Shown in pieces: positions 23,676 through 34,222 of a stretch of DNA of 64,000 bases. This stretch comes from Cadophora sp. MPI-SDFR-AT-0126 (taxonomy: Eukaryota; Ascomycota; Leotiomycetes; Helotiales; Ploettnerulaceae), in NCBI GenBank assembly GCA_020747065.1, contig JAGMVK010000004.1, forward strand, positions 434,001 through 498,000, written 5' to 3'. The position numbers and the translations under genes are program-made. Each line of letters starts with the position of its first letter. Within the stretch, counting starts at the first letter, position 1. The notes below the pieces were generated by a model, which saw nothing but the letters and a program-made list of their open reading frames with translations, ran no database searches and was not told the DNA's origin.

Positions 23676-24895
23676 GACTGCGGTGGTTGTGTTGAAGGGG
23701 GGCGCTGGATATCGAGATTGTGGGGTTAATGAGCGACGAAAAGAGTGTCGAGGTTGGTTGTTTCTGGAAAAACTGACGCACAAAAGATTGACTGGGGTCC
23801 TGGCAAGAAAGTATCTAGAAATTGCGATTCAAAGGAATGAACGAACGTCTAGAGTATTCCTGTGTAGTTTGCGACCCGGATTGGTGTGGTGAGGAATCAA
23901 CAGAAAGCGGGACGCGTGGGGAAGGACGTGAATATATACCACTCCCAGTAGCGTGCATGCTGACTTGGCTTTTGTGCACGTGAGAGGGCGTGCCCAATTA
24001 GGAATAGAGGCATGGTCTGTATTGGGCGGGAATGCATGTTTCAGGATGCCGTGGGTGGGAGAGACTTCAGCTCTACGTATGTTATTCGTTGTACCGAGCT
24101 GCAGGAGTGACGCATGTTGTGATGCCTGCCAACGAGAAGTGCGGCTGTGAAGCTCAATCGGGCGCAGCAACAAGCGAATCAGGGGAAATGAGAAAGCGAT
24201 TGGAGACACGCAGATATTGTGGAGTCAGAGTAATAAGTCACATTGATAAGTGCCGGGAAGCAGTGAGTTCATGGAATTGGGATGTAATATTTTCCTGAGG
24301 ACCAAAAGTACTAAAAAAATAGTTGATAACTTGGTACGTACCCGACCTCGTAGACTGAACTGGTGGGGTTGCCCAGCCACCATAAACGCATTTTCATATT
24401 TTCTTCTCAGGAAGCACAACAGATTATATGTAATCTGCATTATACATTATATCTGGCTTCCTTAGCATCATGGTATTCTCGTCTATCTGCAGCTGTAGTC
24501 CTTCCAGGGAAGTTTTGTGCCAGTCTTGTTGATCAGGCTCGCTTATCTAGGGGTCATCGCTTCGCTACAGCTCTGTTTACTCCACAGCAAGTTACAGCTG
24601 ACGGCTGACCTTAGGGCTCCCCGGTGCATGCAGCCAGGTTTACCGCCTCCCGAAACGTCATTCAACGATTCATAGATTATCGCGGCTATTATTCGAAGAT
24701 TGACGCTTGATCTTTCTTGCCAGCGCTTTATGGAGCAGCTGTGTACGGGACGTGAATCGCTTTGAGGTCGACAACCCGGAGCATTTCTCTATCACTGTTC
24801 ACGCAATGATAATACTCACTGTGTCTTTGCGTGACCATAATGCATGACTAGGAGAGACATTACGTCCCGAATTTCTCGGATCAATCCTACTTCAG
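23676..24895. other. intergenic region upstream of the BTB gene
   Basis: Promoter of the BTB gene at the left, and the 3' flank of the Ulp1-like gene at the right. The stretch 24290-24500 is AT-rich. Open frames are short and lack motifs. Confidence 0.5.
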
Positions 24896-26603
24896 TCAGC
24901 GGCAACACTTCACGATACCCCGGGTGTAAATACTAACCATTTTGAAAGGCTGGTGTTCAGGAAAAGGTAATGGTTTCACCGCTTCATTAGTATACATCTT
25001 CCAACGCCTCATCGCATCCATCTCCTCCACCCATCTCACAAACTCCTCCAACGTCCTCCCCTTGCCGGAAACCTTTGGGTGTTGCCATCCTGGATAAAAT
25101 CTAGCATTTCGTTTACAATGCTTAATCAACGCCGTTTTGCTCGGACATTATCTATAGCACGCCCTTTTATTTGCCACCTCTGCTGGCAATTTATGCAATA
25201 CGGTTCCTGGCAGGTTGTAAAAGCCGTCACTTCTCAATGCTGTCGGTTTAGTGTCCAGCAGAGGGTATTACTGCGTGTTCTCCGCGCCTTCTTGAAAATC
25301 TGCAAACCCTTGATACATCAAATCTTGCACATACCGTCGTCTACGATTCAAAATCTTAGTTTGATCATCAGGCGGGAAAGAGTCCTTTATTCCATAGCCA
25401 AAAGCCAAACATTGCGCGTGCATAACAGTGTAAATGGCACAATCGCCCCGAGAGCGCTCCTGGACGTGTCCAGCGTCGGTTCGAAGCCGCCATTCGTAGG
25501 GGAGGAACGTGTCGCCTAGGAAAGCAGAAAGCCATGCAACGGTATCTGGTACGCATCTCGAACCTGCGGAGCGAGGAGAGTTAGGAAGACCTCTAGCCAC
25601 GACAAGAACATTCAGCAATTGATTTTCCATGAAAAGAGAGCTGGACCTACGTATCACCTCCCGAGCATATATAATCCATCGACTTTTCCTCTGGAGAAAT
25701 CGCACAAAGCGCCACATGCGCATCCGTCTCCTTATGCGGCACAAAGTTAATCGGCAGAAACAGAAATCTTAGCTTCCAGAATTGCACTCTCGTCAGATAT
25801 TTGCCTGTTTCTTCGGCCATTTCTTCGGGGCTGTTTTCCATCAGCTGAGTGTAGAACAATTGGTGGGACGGGAAGAAGAAGAAGCGTGGGTCGCTGTTGG
25901 CGGAGTGGTAATCAATACCAGTGACTCTGCTGTGCCAGCGGTTCGCATAGTCGCAGATGAATTGGAGGTAGGACTCGGTACATATCGCTGGTGTACCGGC
26001 TTCGGGATCGAGAACTCGGAGGCCCTGTCTGCTGTTGATGCGGACACCGGTGCAGACTGTACTTTGTCAGACTAGTTGTGGGAGGCATACGAGGAGATGG
26101 ATGTACCATTTGATTCTTCAGGCCTAGGTGTCAAACTGAAAAGTGGGAATTGTGGTAATGGTTGAACTTGCGCCTTCTCCTTATTCTGCGTTCTAATTCG
26201 AATTCGTAAATTCGTCAAATTGTCCAGTGCTCTCACACCTATGAATCGCCTAGTTAGCCCATTTTCCTAAATCCCAGATGACGTGTTAGGTTTCACGACG
26301 TAAGTTGAAAATAAGCATTTAAAGACCTTCTACATATGGAGGAGATTCAATAGCAAGTGTTTCATCCATACGTTTATTGAGCTTTTTGGCAGTCTCGTCG
26401 TCCGGTGGGCTAAACAGCTTGTCTCGTGCTAGGCGAATGATGGCTACATCGCGGGCGATGTCAGGTTGGTGCTCAGGGGCGTTGGGGCTCATGACTCCCG
26501 CACCACAACATGACCCGCAAAAATGCCTGCGCTTGACTTCGGCAGAAATTCTCGTGTCAAACACATTTGAAGCGTTACTGCTGAGCGGCAGATTTCTGCC
26601 CAT
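24896..26603 (-). CDS. Ulp1-like (C48 family) cysteine protease
   Basis: Probable SUMO- or other ubiquitin-like-protein protease. Five exons are read: 26603-26327, 26238-26107, 26056-25658, 25563-25272 and 25139-24896. All junction phases agree, giving 447 aa. The C48 catalytic order is visible: His near residue 250 (TDAHVALCAI), Asp near 264 (KSMDYICSG), Gln near 304 (AGHVQERSRGDC) and Cys near 311 (GDCAIYTVMHA). The H-to-D, D-to-Q and Q-to-C spacings (14, 40 and 7) are close to those of yeast Ulp1. The N-terminal 135 residues are unrecognised and hold CGSCCGAG. Two donors are weak (GTCTTT at 26326, GTGATA at 25657). The C-terminal exon might continue past a further GTTAGT donor. The tryptophan that usually follows the catalytic His is absent, so activity is not certain. 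Confidence 0.62.
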
Positions 26604-26814
26604 GTTGCTCAAAAGGAAGCGTTGAAAAAAACGCTATGTGAGATAATAGGCTTCATGTCAACAAAGGAAATGTAAATCGATGCGGCTGTAAGGTATTGAA
26701 CCAAGATGCCGAGTAACAAAGGAAACTTGACGGTTGAAAATCATACTTGAGTCCTTCTGGTCGGTCTAGATCTAATTAGAATTTCTCGAGTCTAGTCTTT
26801 CTATTCTAAGTTCT

Positions 26815-27779
26815 CTATGGTCTGAAACTCTCCTTGACGCTCTTGAGAGCCACACTCTTCGCCTTCACACGGATCTCACTCTTTTCATCCAACCCCTTGC
26901 CTTCTAACGTGAATACCTCCTGTACCCTAAGACTCTCCAGATACCCAATCGCTCTCTCGAAATTAGTGCCCACCTGCACAATCCCGTGACTATCATCACT
27001 CATAGTCAGACGTCCTCCCAAACTCAAAAATTCCTCGCAAACGCAGCGCATTGGATACGGCTCCTCAAGCCCCTTCCTCAGCGCACTCGAATTAATCTCT
27101 AGAAGCCCACCCTGCTCCACTACAACCTTCAAATTCCTCACCACGCGCTCCCATACACCCTTGATTCCCTTCAGACTCGCGTTTGGCGTGGGGCTTAACA
27201 GGCGGATGAGATCGAAATGTCCAACGACCTTAGGTTTTAACTCGATCAGCATCTCATACTGCAAGTCGAAATAATCCTCAAATAGCTGCTCATCCGTTCC
27301 ACCAGCAACATCGCGAGCTTTGGCGTAAAATGCAGCGTCGTAATCGATAGGGATAGTGTGTACATGGTGAACTGAGCCGATGAAATAGTCGATGACGGGA
27401 TCGGAAGCGAGTTCTTTGATAAATGGTCCGTATGAAGGACGAATCCATTCTCCTTCGAAACCGATCAGGATGGTGATTTGAGAAGCGTATTTGGCCCGCA
27501 AGCGTTGTGCTTCGATCAGAAAGGCTTCATGAAGTGGTAGGAGGACAGAGACACTCTCGCCTGCTGAGATCTAAGAGATATGTCAGACAGGAACTACAAG
27601 CAGGAAAGAGGACTTACTTCTTCTGGATATCGATCTTCATCGGACATTCGTGGCATATGCTCGGTTAAAGCGAAAGTATGCATGCCTTTCGAGATAGCAG
27701 TTTGAATAACCTCTTCTAAGCTGTCTTTTGCATGGCCTGGGCAGAATTGCCCAGAGTGACTGTGCATTGAGAAGGCCAT
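26815..27779 (-). CDS. HIS2: histidinol-phosphate phosphatase (PHP family)
   Basis: Removes phosphate from L-histidinol phosphate, the eighth step of histidine synthesis. Exons 27779-27618 and 27570-26815 are joined across a 48-nt intron (GTAAGT donor, TTAG acceptor, phase 0), giving 305 aa, near the family length. Metal-binding PHP motifs are present: HSHSGQFCPGHA at the N-terminus, FALTEHMPRM near residue 37, IGFEGEW, GSVHHVHTIP, VVGHFDLIRL and MSDDSHGI near the C-terminus. The next gene, the Rho-like GTPase, is transcribed divergently about 410 bp away. With HIS7 6 kb away, two histidine genes fall in one short interval. Confidence 0.94.
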
Positions 27780-28189
27780 CTTGAGATTTGTTTCTGCTTC
27801 AAGTGTGACGACGAAATTGAAATAAATTATCTAGCGTCTGGATATTGACGAGAAAGGTAAAAACTTTTGTAAACGGGAGCGGCCTAATTGATCGGGATCT
27901 TGGCTTTGAAAGCGATTTGCTCAATCTCATTCAGGTACCACGTCGTCCTGATTTGGTGACCGCATGTACTACAGACCGTGGCACAGGGAATGGCAGAGAG
28001 CGAACACATGTGAGACCGATTGGAGAGTGGCAGAAAGTTGGACTATTCTTGGCGGCCCGCTTGGTGGGGGAGAAGCCTCTCTGGAGGGGCTTATCTTATC
28101 TCCACGTGGAGGACTTGCTTTTTGGTGGCTTGGTAGTCTAAAGCAACGACATTTCTCTGTCAGTGATGATGATATTTTATTAACACGAT
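27780..28189. promoter_or_regulatory. divergent promoter region, HIS2 / Rho-like GTPase
   Basis: The 410 bp between outward-facing start codons. No perfect TGASTCA was found here, unlike at HIS7. A weak ORF (27845-28141) is not considered coding. Confidence 0.5.
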
Positions 28190-29045
28190 ATGGCGGATCT
28201 TGAGACGCCTGAAGTATCGATATTGCTACTTGGTGACGCAGAAACGGGGAAGTCAACATTTTTATCGTGCGTATCGCCACTCACCCCGAATCAAAACACG
28301 CTGCCTGTCTCGATATCCTTGTCCATCCCAATGTATATGTCAACATGACCCTTCGGAAGCTGATGTTGTGATCATATAGACGTATCAGTAAAGGCTCAAT
28401 AGCCCACAACAAGAAAGGTCCCATCACTCTCCTCCGAGATGGCGACCAGCCTTTCGTCTTCGACATCACGTTCTTCAATCGTCCCTACCGGTTTGAGTTC
28501 TACGATACTTCTAGTCCGGAAAATTGGACTTTGCTACATCCAGATGTTATAGTGCTATGTTACGATATATCATCACGTCTTTCTCTCATACATGCTCAAA
28601 GATTTGTAAGTCTTTGCTTGATTTTCGTTTCTGCGTTCTCCCTCGCCAAGCCCTGCCGTCCAAAGTGCATTATTTATTCATGATGTCAACCATCAATTCA
28701 ACTTCTCATCGTCTCTCTCCTCTCGACAACAAGTTCACATACTGACTTACATCTCAGTGGATTCAAGAAATCAAACGTATTTTTACCCTCCAGAAAGAGC
28801 TCCCCATCCTTTTCCTGGGTCTCAAACGTGATCTTCGCAGCGAAGACGATCCGAACGGCATCATCTACCCGCAAGAAGCATACCGCATTGCCCAGGAAAT
28901 GAGATGTGATCGGTATTTAGAGTGTAGCGCTGTGACGGGTGAGCTGGTTCATGAAGTTTTTGAGGATATTTGCAGGACGGCTGCGATGAGTGGGAAGAAA
29001 GAGGGGGAAGGAGGCTTGAGTGAGGGTGGATGTGAGGTTATGTGA
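28190..29045 (+). CDS. atypical Rho-like small GTPase
   Basis: Three exons are read: 28190-28266, 28380-28605 and 28758-29045, phase-consistent, giving 196 aa. The P-loop GDAETGKS is at about residue 16. The G3 box is degenerate: FYDTSSPENW replaces the usual DTAGQE. G4 is Rho-like (FLGLKRDLR), and G5 is ECSAVTG. A Rho-style insert region is short or missing. The protein ends GGCEVM, a CaaX-type tail (Cys-Glu-Val-Met) that suggests prenylation and membrane attachment. Loss of the catalytic Gln position in G3 suggests reduced GTP hydrolysis, as in some atypical Rho proteins; this is inference. It might signal in polarity or cytoskeleton control, but no specific ortholog is claimed. Confidence 0.8.
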
Positions 29046-29480
29046 TCGGTTTGATTTTCCCGATCATCAAGGCATCTATCTCAAGTGTAAGGTAAGTGCT
29101 GTAGTAGACTTGCTGGCTGTCTTCTTATTGAGGTGTTCGTGCAGACGATCGCCAGCTTAGGATTCAGGTTAATTTGTAGCTCTACGATTGGGTGGACTAT
29201 TTGGATTAGGTTACTTGGATACTGAGATGGTTATCTTGTGTTGTATTTCTCATATTATGTACAAAGGAAAGTATATACACTGCAAGTGATAAAGTGTCTA
29301 ATACTATGCGTCAGGGAAAGTGTAGGAGAAATGACTCGCTGCGCTAACATCCATCCATTCAAAACACCTCCCTTTCAACTCTCGCGTGATCTGTGGTCGA
29401 GATACCCAGCCTGGGAAGTTGTACATTTAGTTGTACTCGTATGGAACAGCACCGGGCCAGGTGGCAGTGCTTGTGGTCAT
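29046..29480. other. convergent intergenic region
   Basis: 3' flanks of the Rho-like gene (+) and the PhiA-like gene (-). No further feature was recognised. Confidence 0.5.
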
Positions 29481-30169
29481 TTAATACGCGATTTCTTTGA
29501 TTAAGGGACATTCCGCCTCCAAGGACTGAGGGAAAAACTTACTGAAACCAACGTCAATGCACTCGTTCTCGAGTTGAGCCTCAGAGGCGATGGAGAGTGC
29601 ATAGAGCTGGTAGACATCTAGTCCCGAGGGGCCTTTCTCTCCAGTTTTGCAAGCGTTGAAGCCCCTGGTTTCGAACTTCAACTGGCCAACGGTACCATCT
29701 TCCTTTTGAGGAGTGAACTGCCATGGTCCAGTCATGGCGCCTTCTGGAATGGCTCCGCTCTGGGGGATTGTGAAACCTAGAGATCCGTCTTTGCGAACAA
29801 AAGCACGTTGTCCACCTGGGACAACAGCGTCCATGGAGAGGGTTTGGGAAGAGGGATTGTTGGCAAAGACGGTAATTTTGCCATCTGTAGTTGGCCATTA
29901 GCATTATACATCCGGAGCAGTGAAAGTCCGAAGAACGATCGAGACATACCTTTGGAGCAATCAATCTGTCCGGATAGGCAGTAAGTGCCCGTTCCATTGT
30001 TAACATTGAAGTTGTAATCCTTAGCATTGACTCCGAGGCCTTGGATGGGGCTGCCGCTGTGGTTGATGATCACGGCGAAGATATTTGGGTTGTGAACAGG
30101 GGTGGGATGTATTAGTGTTGCAACTGCAAGGCCCGCAATGGCCGAAACGATGGCGGCTTTGGTGAACAT
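29481..30169 (-). CDS. PhiA-like secreted cell-wall protein
   Basis: Resembles Aspergillus PhiA, a secreted cell-wall protein linked to phialide and conidium development. Exons 30169-29950 and 29884-29481 (65-nt intron, GTATGT donor, ACAG acceptor) give about 207 aa. A signal-peptide-like start (MFTKAAIVSAIAGLAVATL) is followed by the family core: IQGLGVNAKDYNF, NGTGTYCLSGQIDC, SMDAVVPGGQRAFVRKDGS and FTIPQSGAIPEGA. The ATG at 30169 is used because the longer frame to 30343 hides the signal peptide behind 60 unrelated residues. A GTAAGT donor sits at 29541 near the C-terminus, so the last 18 residues may be replaced by another exon. The developmental role is inferred from the family. Confidence 0.78.
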
Positions 30170-32070
30170 GTTGAAGATGGTTCTTGTGACTTGGAAGGTG
30201 AAATCGAGAAATTGTTTTGTGGTTGTTGGAATGCGGTGGAGATGCGTTTTGGTCTTTGAATACTGTTTGAATGATGAGAATTCGGAGGCGGTCGCCATAT
30301 TTATGTATTTGAAAGTCGGAGGAGAGAGGTCTGGTATCAGCAATGAACGAGCCGAAAACTACGATTCTTGAGGAAGTTGATAGACATCTTGTCGTATTGT
30401 CGCAGCCTTGGGGAGAGGTGCGAGCAATATGGCGGCATTCAGTCAGCCAATAACAAAGTCAACCCTTCCCAATTGACAAAGATGTGAAGACTTGCACCAG
30501 ATCCGAGTGACTGGATCCTGAATCTGAGAAGTACTCCAGGCCGTAAAGAGTAACCAGAGGCGCATCTAGCGGTCAAATGCTGGAGAAAACCATGAGCCCC
30601 AACCTCGGATGAGTTTAATTCCAACACATTTGACATAAATACAAAGCACTTGCTCGCACGTAGAATCCAATGCAACTTAGCACGCCCAGTTTAGAAATAA
30701 GAAATCGACTTGAGGTCATTCCGAGCAACTAGCTAGAATCTTAACATGTCCAAGGCGTCGCTGGGACGGCTAGTCTATCATCGGGAAAGCGAGTCTCGGT
30801 TGATCAGAAGTGACTGCCGATCCATTCCCGTTGGTCTTGCCTCTTTGAGAGTATCCGGGGAAAAGAAAACGAGGTGGCTAAGTGTATTTTATTTCATCTG
30901 AACAATCTTCTTTGGTTGCTTGCTGCCAAACTTCTGCATAAAATTTCGCTTGTAGTACATAATTGCATAAACGCACAAGTGGCGCTGGTTCCAAAAGAGG
31001 GGGCATCGGTAAGAGGCATCAACAATGCAGCACCAGCCAGAAAAGATGAGCCCTTGCCCTACAGTATCTAAAAGCAAGATTAGCTGAATGCCTGGCCTGG
31101 CTAGAAACCGATGAGTCCACTGCCCCTAGGCGGGCGATTGAGGTAAGGGGACATGCGGATTACTACTGTCAAAAGAGCTTCTCACTCTTTATCTTGTGCT
31201 CCTTCTGAATATCCTGTACAACTGCTCGCGATGGATACGAGATGTCAGGTTTCGAAGTCCGAAGAATATCACGAGAGTCATAATCTGTCAATGATATCAT
31301 ACTCGTTTTTGCATTGTCAAAGAGTCAGACTCAGTCATGCTATTTTCCATCTCAACCCGCCTCCCGATCCGAAAGAACGGCTCGAGACCTGCAAACAGAA
31401 CTTCATTCAAGGGTCGAAATGTATGGTGTATACCTCCCGTTTTTAATTGACTCGCTCCGTCACTTTGTGATCTATAAGATATTAGACCAATCAGAAGGTA
31501 CTATTATATGAAGCTGGCCTCCAGATTGGATGTGTCATTTTCAGCTACTCCTCTCAGCACATTTGAACAGCAATTAAGCAAAGGAGGGGACCAAACATTC
31601 CCCAAGGCCAGGCAGACGAGATGATCATATCTGTGATGCTGGCCGAGATATGTCAGAGGGGTCCTGACTCACATAGCATGGACCTCTCCATGCCCTCACC
31701 ACGTTGGCATTCCCCCTCCAAACCTCGACATCATCACCTTGCCATTGGGCAAACAGCCTCAAACGCAAACGGAGAGTACCCCTCTCGCTCCCATAATAGA
31801 CCTTTCCTGTGACGAATAACGTTCAGTACAGAAGGTAAAACTGGCCCCCTAATCCACCATTGTAGCGGTGAAGATGACATGCATCCAATCAACAGCCGAG
31901 ACGTCGATGACTGATGGCTCAAGATGGAGACGGAGCGAGGCAATCCCTCAGGTTGCGCTGCGCTGCGCTCTGTCCACTCCACTCCACTAGTGCGGGCAGC
32001 AACTTAGCGAGAAATATTATCTCCTCGTCCCACCGCCCATGATCTTTTTCTTTTCCTCACCACCCAAACT
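30170..32070. other. 1.9-kb gene-free stretch
   Basis: Promoter of the PhiA-like gene at the left, and the upstream region of the acidic-protein gene at the right. A small GCGCT repeat (ttgcgctgcgctgcgctc) lies near 31956. Short ORFs only. Confidence 0.5.
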
Positions 32071-32146
32071 CAATCTCCACAGACAACGAAGTCACACTAT
32101 AATACACATAAAGTACACACTCAATAAACTACACTTCGTCGAAATC

Positions 32147-32173
32147 ATGCCACAGGCTATCGCTGAGCTGTGA
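32147..32173 (+). promoter_or_regulatory. upstream ORF of 8 codons in the leader of the acidic-protein gene
   Basis: ATG at 32147 opens an 8-codon frame (MPQAIAEL) ending in TGA at 32171, about 420 bp before the main ATG. It follows a CAAT/ACAC-rich stretch typical of a fungal 5' leader. The frame stays open after the TGA to 32464. Translation is inferred, not shown. Confidence 0.45.
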
Positions 32174-32190
32174 ACGCCCGCTGCGGGCGT
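32174..32190. repeat. GC-rich palindrome directly after the uORF stop
   Basis: Two 8-bp arms, ACGCCCGC and GCGGGCGT, flank a single T. In RNA this would fold as a 7-bp stem with a 3-nt loop. It begins at the first base after the uORF stop codon. Confidence 0.85.
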
Positions 32191-32595
32191 GCGAACCCAG
32201 CACGTCCGCAGTCCTTCAGCCAACGAGACTTTCAATAACTATCGACCTCGACGAAGTACCAGACTCTTCCTGTCTAATCCCGCAGTGACCTGCGACGGAG
32301 AGTTTGCCCAATACAACAAAACTTACAGAGTGACGCTCTTTGCCTCGAGGAGTGGACTCCATTCCGACCGATCCACCTCCCCCCCACGACCCTCCGAATT
32401 CGAGTCTCCCACACCTCCTCCTCTCCTCCTACATATCTCGATAGTCTTAATAGACTCGAATTGACTTACCTACGAATTCGCTAGGGTTCAGATTCCGTTT
32501 CTGACCCAGGACCAGACTTTCCTATCTACACCGCCGATTACATCACGTCCTTGACCCACCTCAACATTCTACGAACACAGCAACAGATAGTGAAA

Positions 32596-34222
32596 ATGTC
32601 TCGAAACATGCGACAAAGGTCTACCCCACCGCCTGCACAGAAGATGCCGCAGAGCACTCCACAACAATCCCAAGATTCCGATTCGGACTCCGATTATGGT
32701 GGGGTCGATGACATTTCTGGCAGCGAAGATGATGAGCCAAATGTCGAGGTGGCTGAGGAGCGGGCAATCATCTCGTCGGAAGGCGAAGAGTTTCCCGTGG
32801 TTCCTCGGCCGTATGAAGAATATGGACAGTGGGAAGGATTTTCATTCGAAGAAGATGCCGCACTACTTGATGGACAATTTTTCGAACAAGCAATCCAGAA
32901 GAGCAGTTCCGTAGACGAATCATATGACGAAGATGCTGCAATCGAGAAGCACGTTCACTGGGAGTCGCCGGTGGAGAGCGAGAGCGAAACCATTGGTGAT
33001 TCTGATGCTGATGAGTTTTGGCCGGACCTTTTCGTGGACAAGAACGAGATTGATCCACACTTGCTCAGACAGATTGAGGCCGATGATGTCAATGGACAAT
33101 TTTCTGATGATGGTTTCTTCTACGGAGAAGCTGAGACCGACGAAGATTTAGACGAATCCACTGATGCCAGTTCTGATTCAAGTGGTTATGATTGTGGGTA
33201 ATCATCATTGTTACCCAGGCCAATGCTAACAATTTTCAGCCGATGAATCAGGAATGACAACTGATGAAGAAGATCTCTCGTCCCGTTTCATTCCTCCTCA
33301 GAGATCAGTTCTTCGAGCGATCTCAGAAGCCTCAACCTCATCTGAAGAAGTTACCCGACGTAGAGTTTTCCGAGCACCAGTCCTTGCATCATGGACTCAC
33401 GACAGCGACACTCCATATGCTATGGCCGATATCAGTTCTACCAAGGTCAAGGTCTTCAATATGCGTCGTTTCAGAGAACAGTATGAGATGCAATCCCGTG
33501 CTACTCCAATGGCAACACCACAACGAAATATGCTTCAAGAATCACCTATGATCAGCAACTCTGGCAACATCATGATGAGTGCAATGATGTCAGATCCTTT
33601 TGATGACAACGTCTCCGGCCAAGCTATTGGAGGTCCCGAGGCATTCTATCCTTGGACATACATTGATGCCAGCGGAACAATCGAGAACCAAGATAGCTCT
33701 TCCGTAGCTGGTTCTGACTGTGATGACGAGGATCTCTGGAACATTGATGACCTACTCAATTTCGGCAACCAAGATTCCGATGATGAAGAGGAAGCAGAGC
33801 CATCTGATGAAGCTCAAACTGGTGCAGAGGACACCCCTGGTGCACCATCCTCAACACCTGCTCGTCCAACCACTGCCAGAAGCGAAGATCAAGTCCACCC
33901 TCTCCTCGATCACTTCAGTAGCGGTACTGTCGGTGCCTTCCGCTTCAACCAGAACCGTCACCAACTTCTCAACCGTACCTCAGTGACACGCGAGTCACTT
34001 GCATTCGGCAGTGCTCACATGGAGGGAACGATTCGCGGCGTCAAAGCCGGCCGTCTCCAACACGCCAACACACCCATCACCCCCGTCCGCAAGAAGAAGA
34101 GACCAATTCCATTCGAAACCAGTCCTGCTAGCCCAACACCCTACAACGCAAACAAGAAGCGCAAGTACAACGGCGATGAAAGATCCACTGGCCTGAAGCG
34201 GACAAGAGGTCTCACGATGTGA
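32596..34222 (+). CDS. unrecognised highly acidic protein with basic C-terminus
   Basis: Function unknown. Exons 32596-33193 and 33240-34222 give 526 aa. The splice (GTGGGT donor, TTCAG acceptor, 46 nt with a GCTAAC branch site) is the only one found that keeps frame; the stronger GTAATC donor 4 nt on would not. The first 330 residues are very rich in Asp, Glu and Ser, with repeats such as DSDSDSDYGG and DESTDASSDSSGYD. A middle segment has VKVFNMRRFREQYEMQSR. The C-terminal 90 residues turn basic, with KKKRP and NKKRKYNG as possible nuclear signals. This acidic-then-basic layout suggests a nuclear chromatin or transcription factor partner, which is only inference. The start at 32596 is the first ATG of the frame, with AAA before it. 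Confidence 0.72.

Noticed and set aside
32147..32596. Antizyme-like programmed frameshift in the acidic-protein leader
   Set aside because: Neither the continuing frame nor the +1 frame gives antizyme-like sequence, and the acidic protein is unrelated to antizyme.
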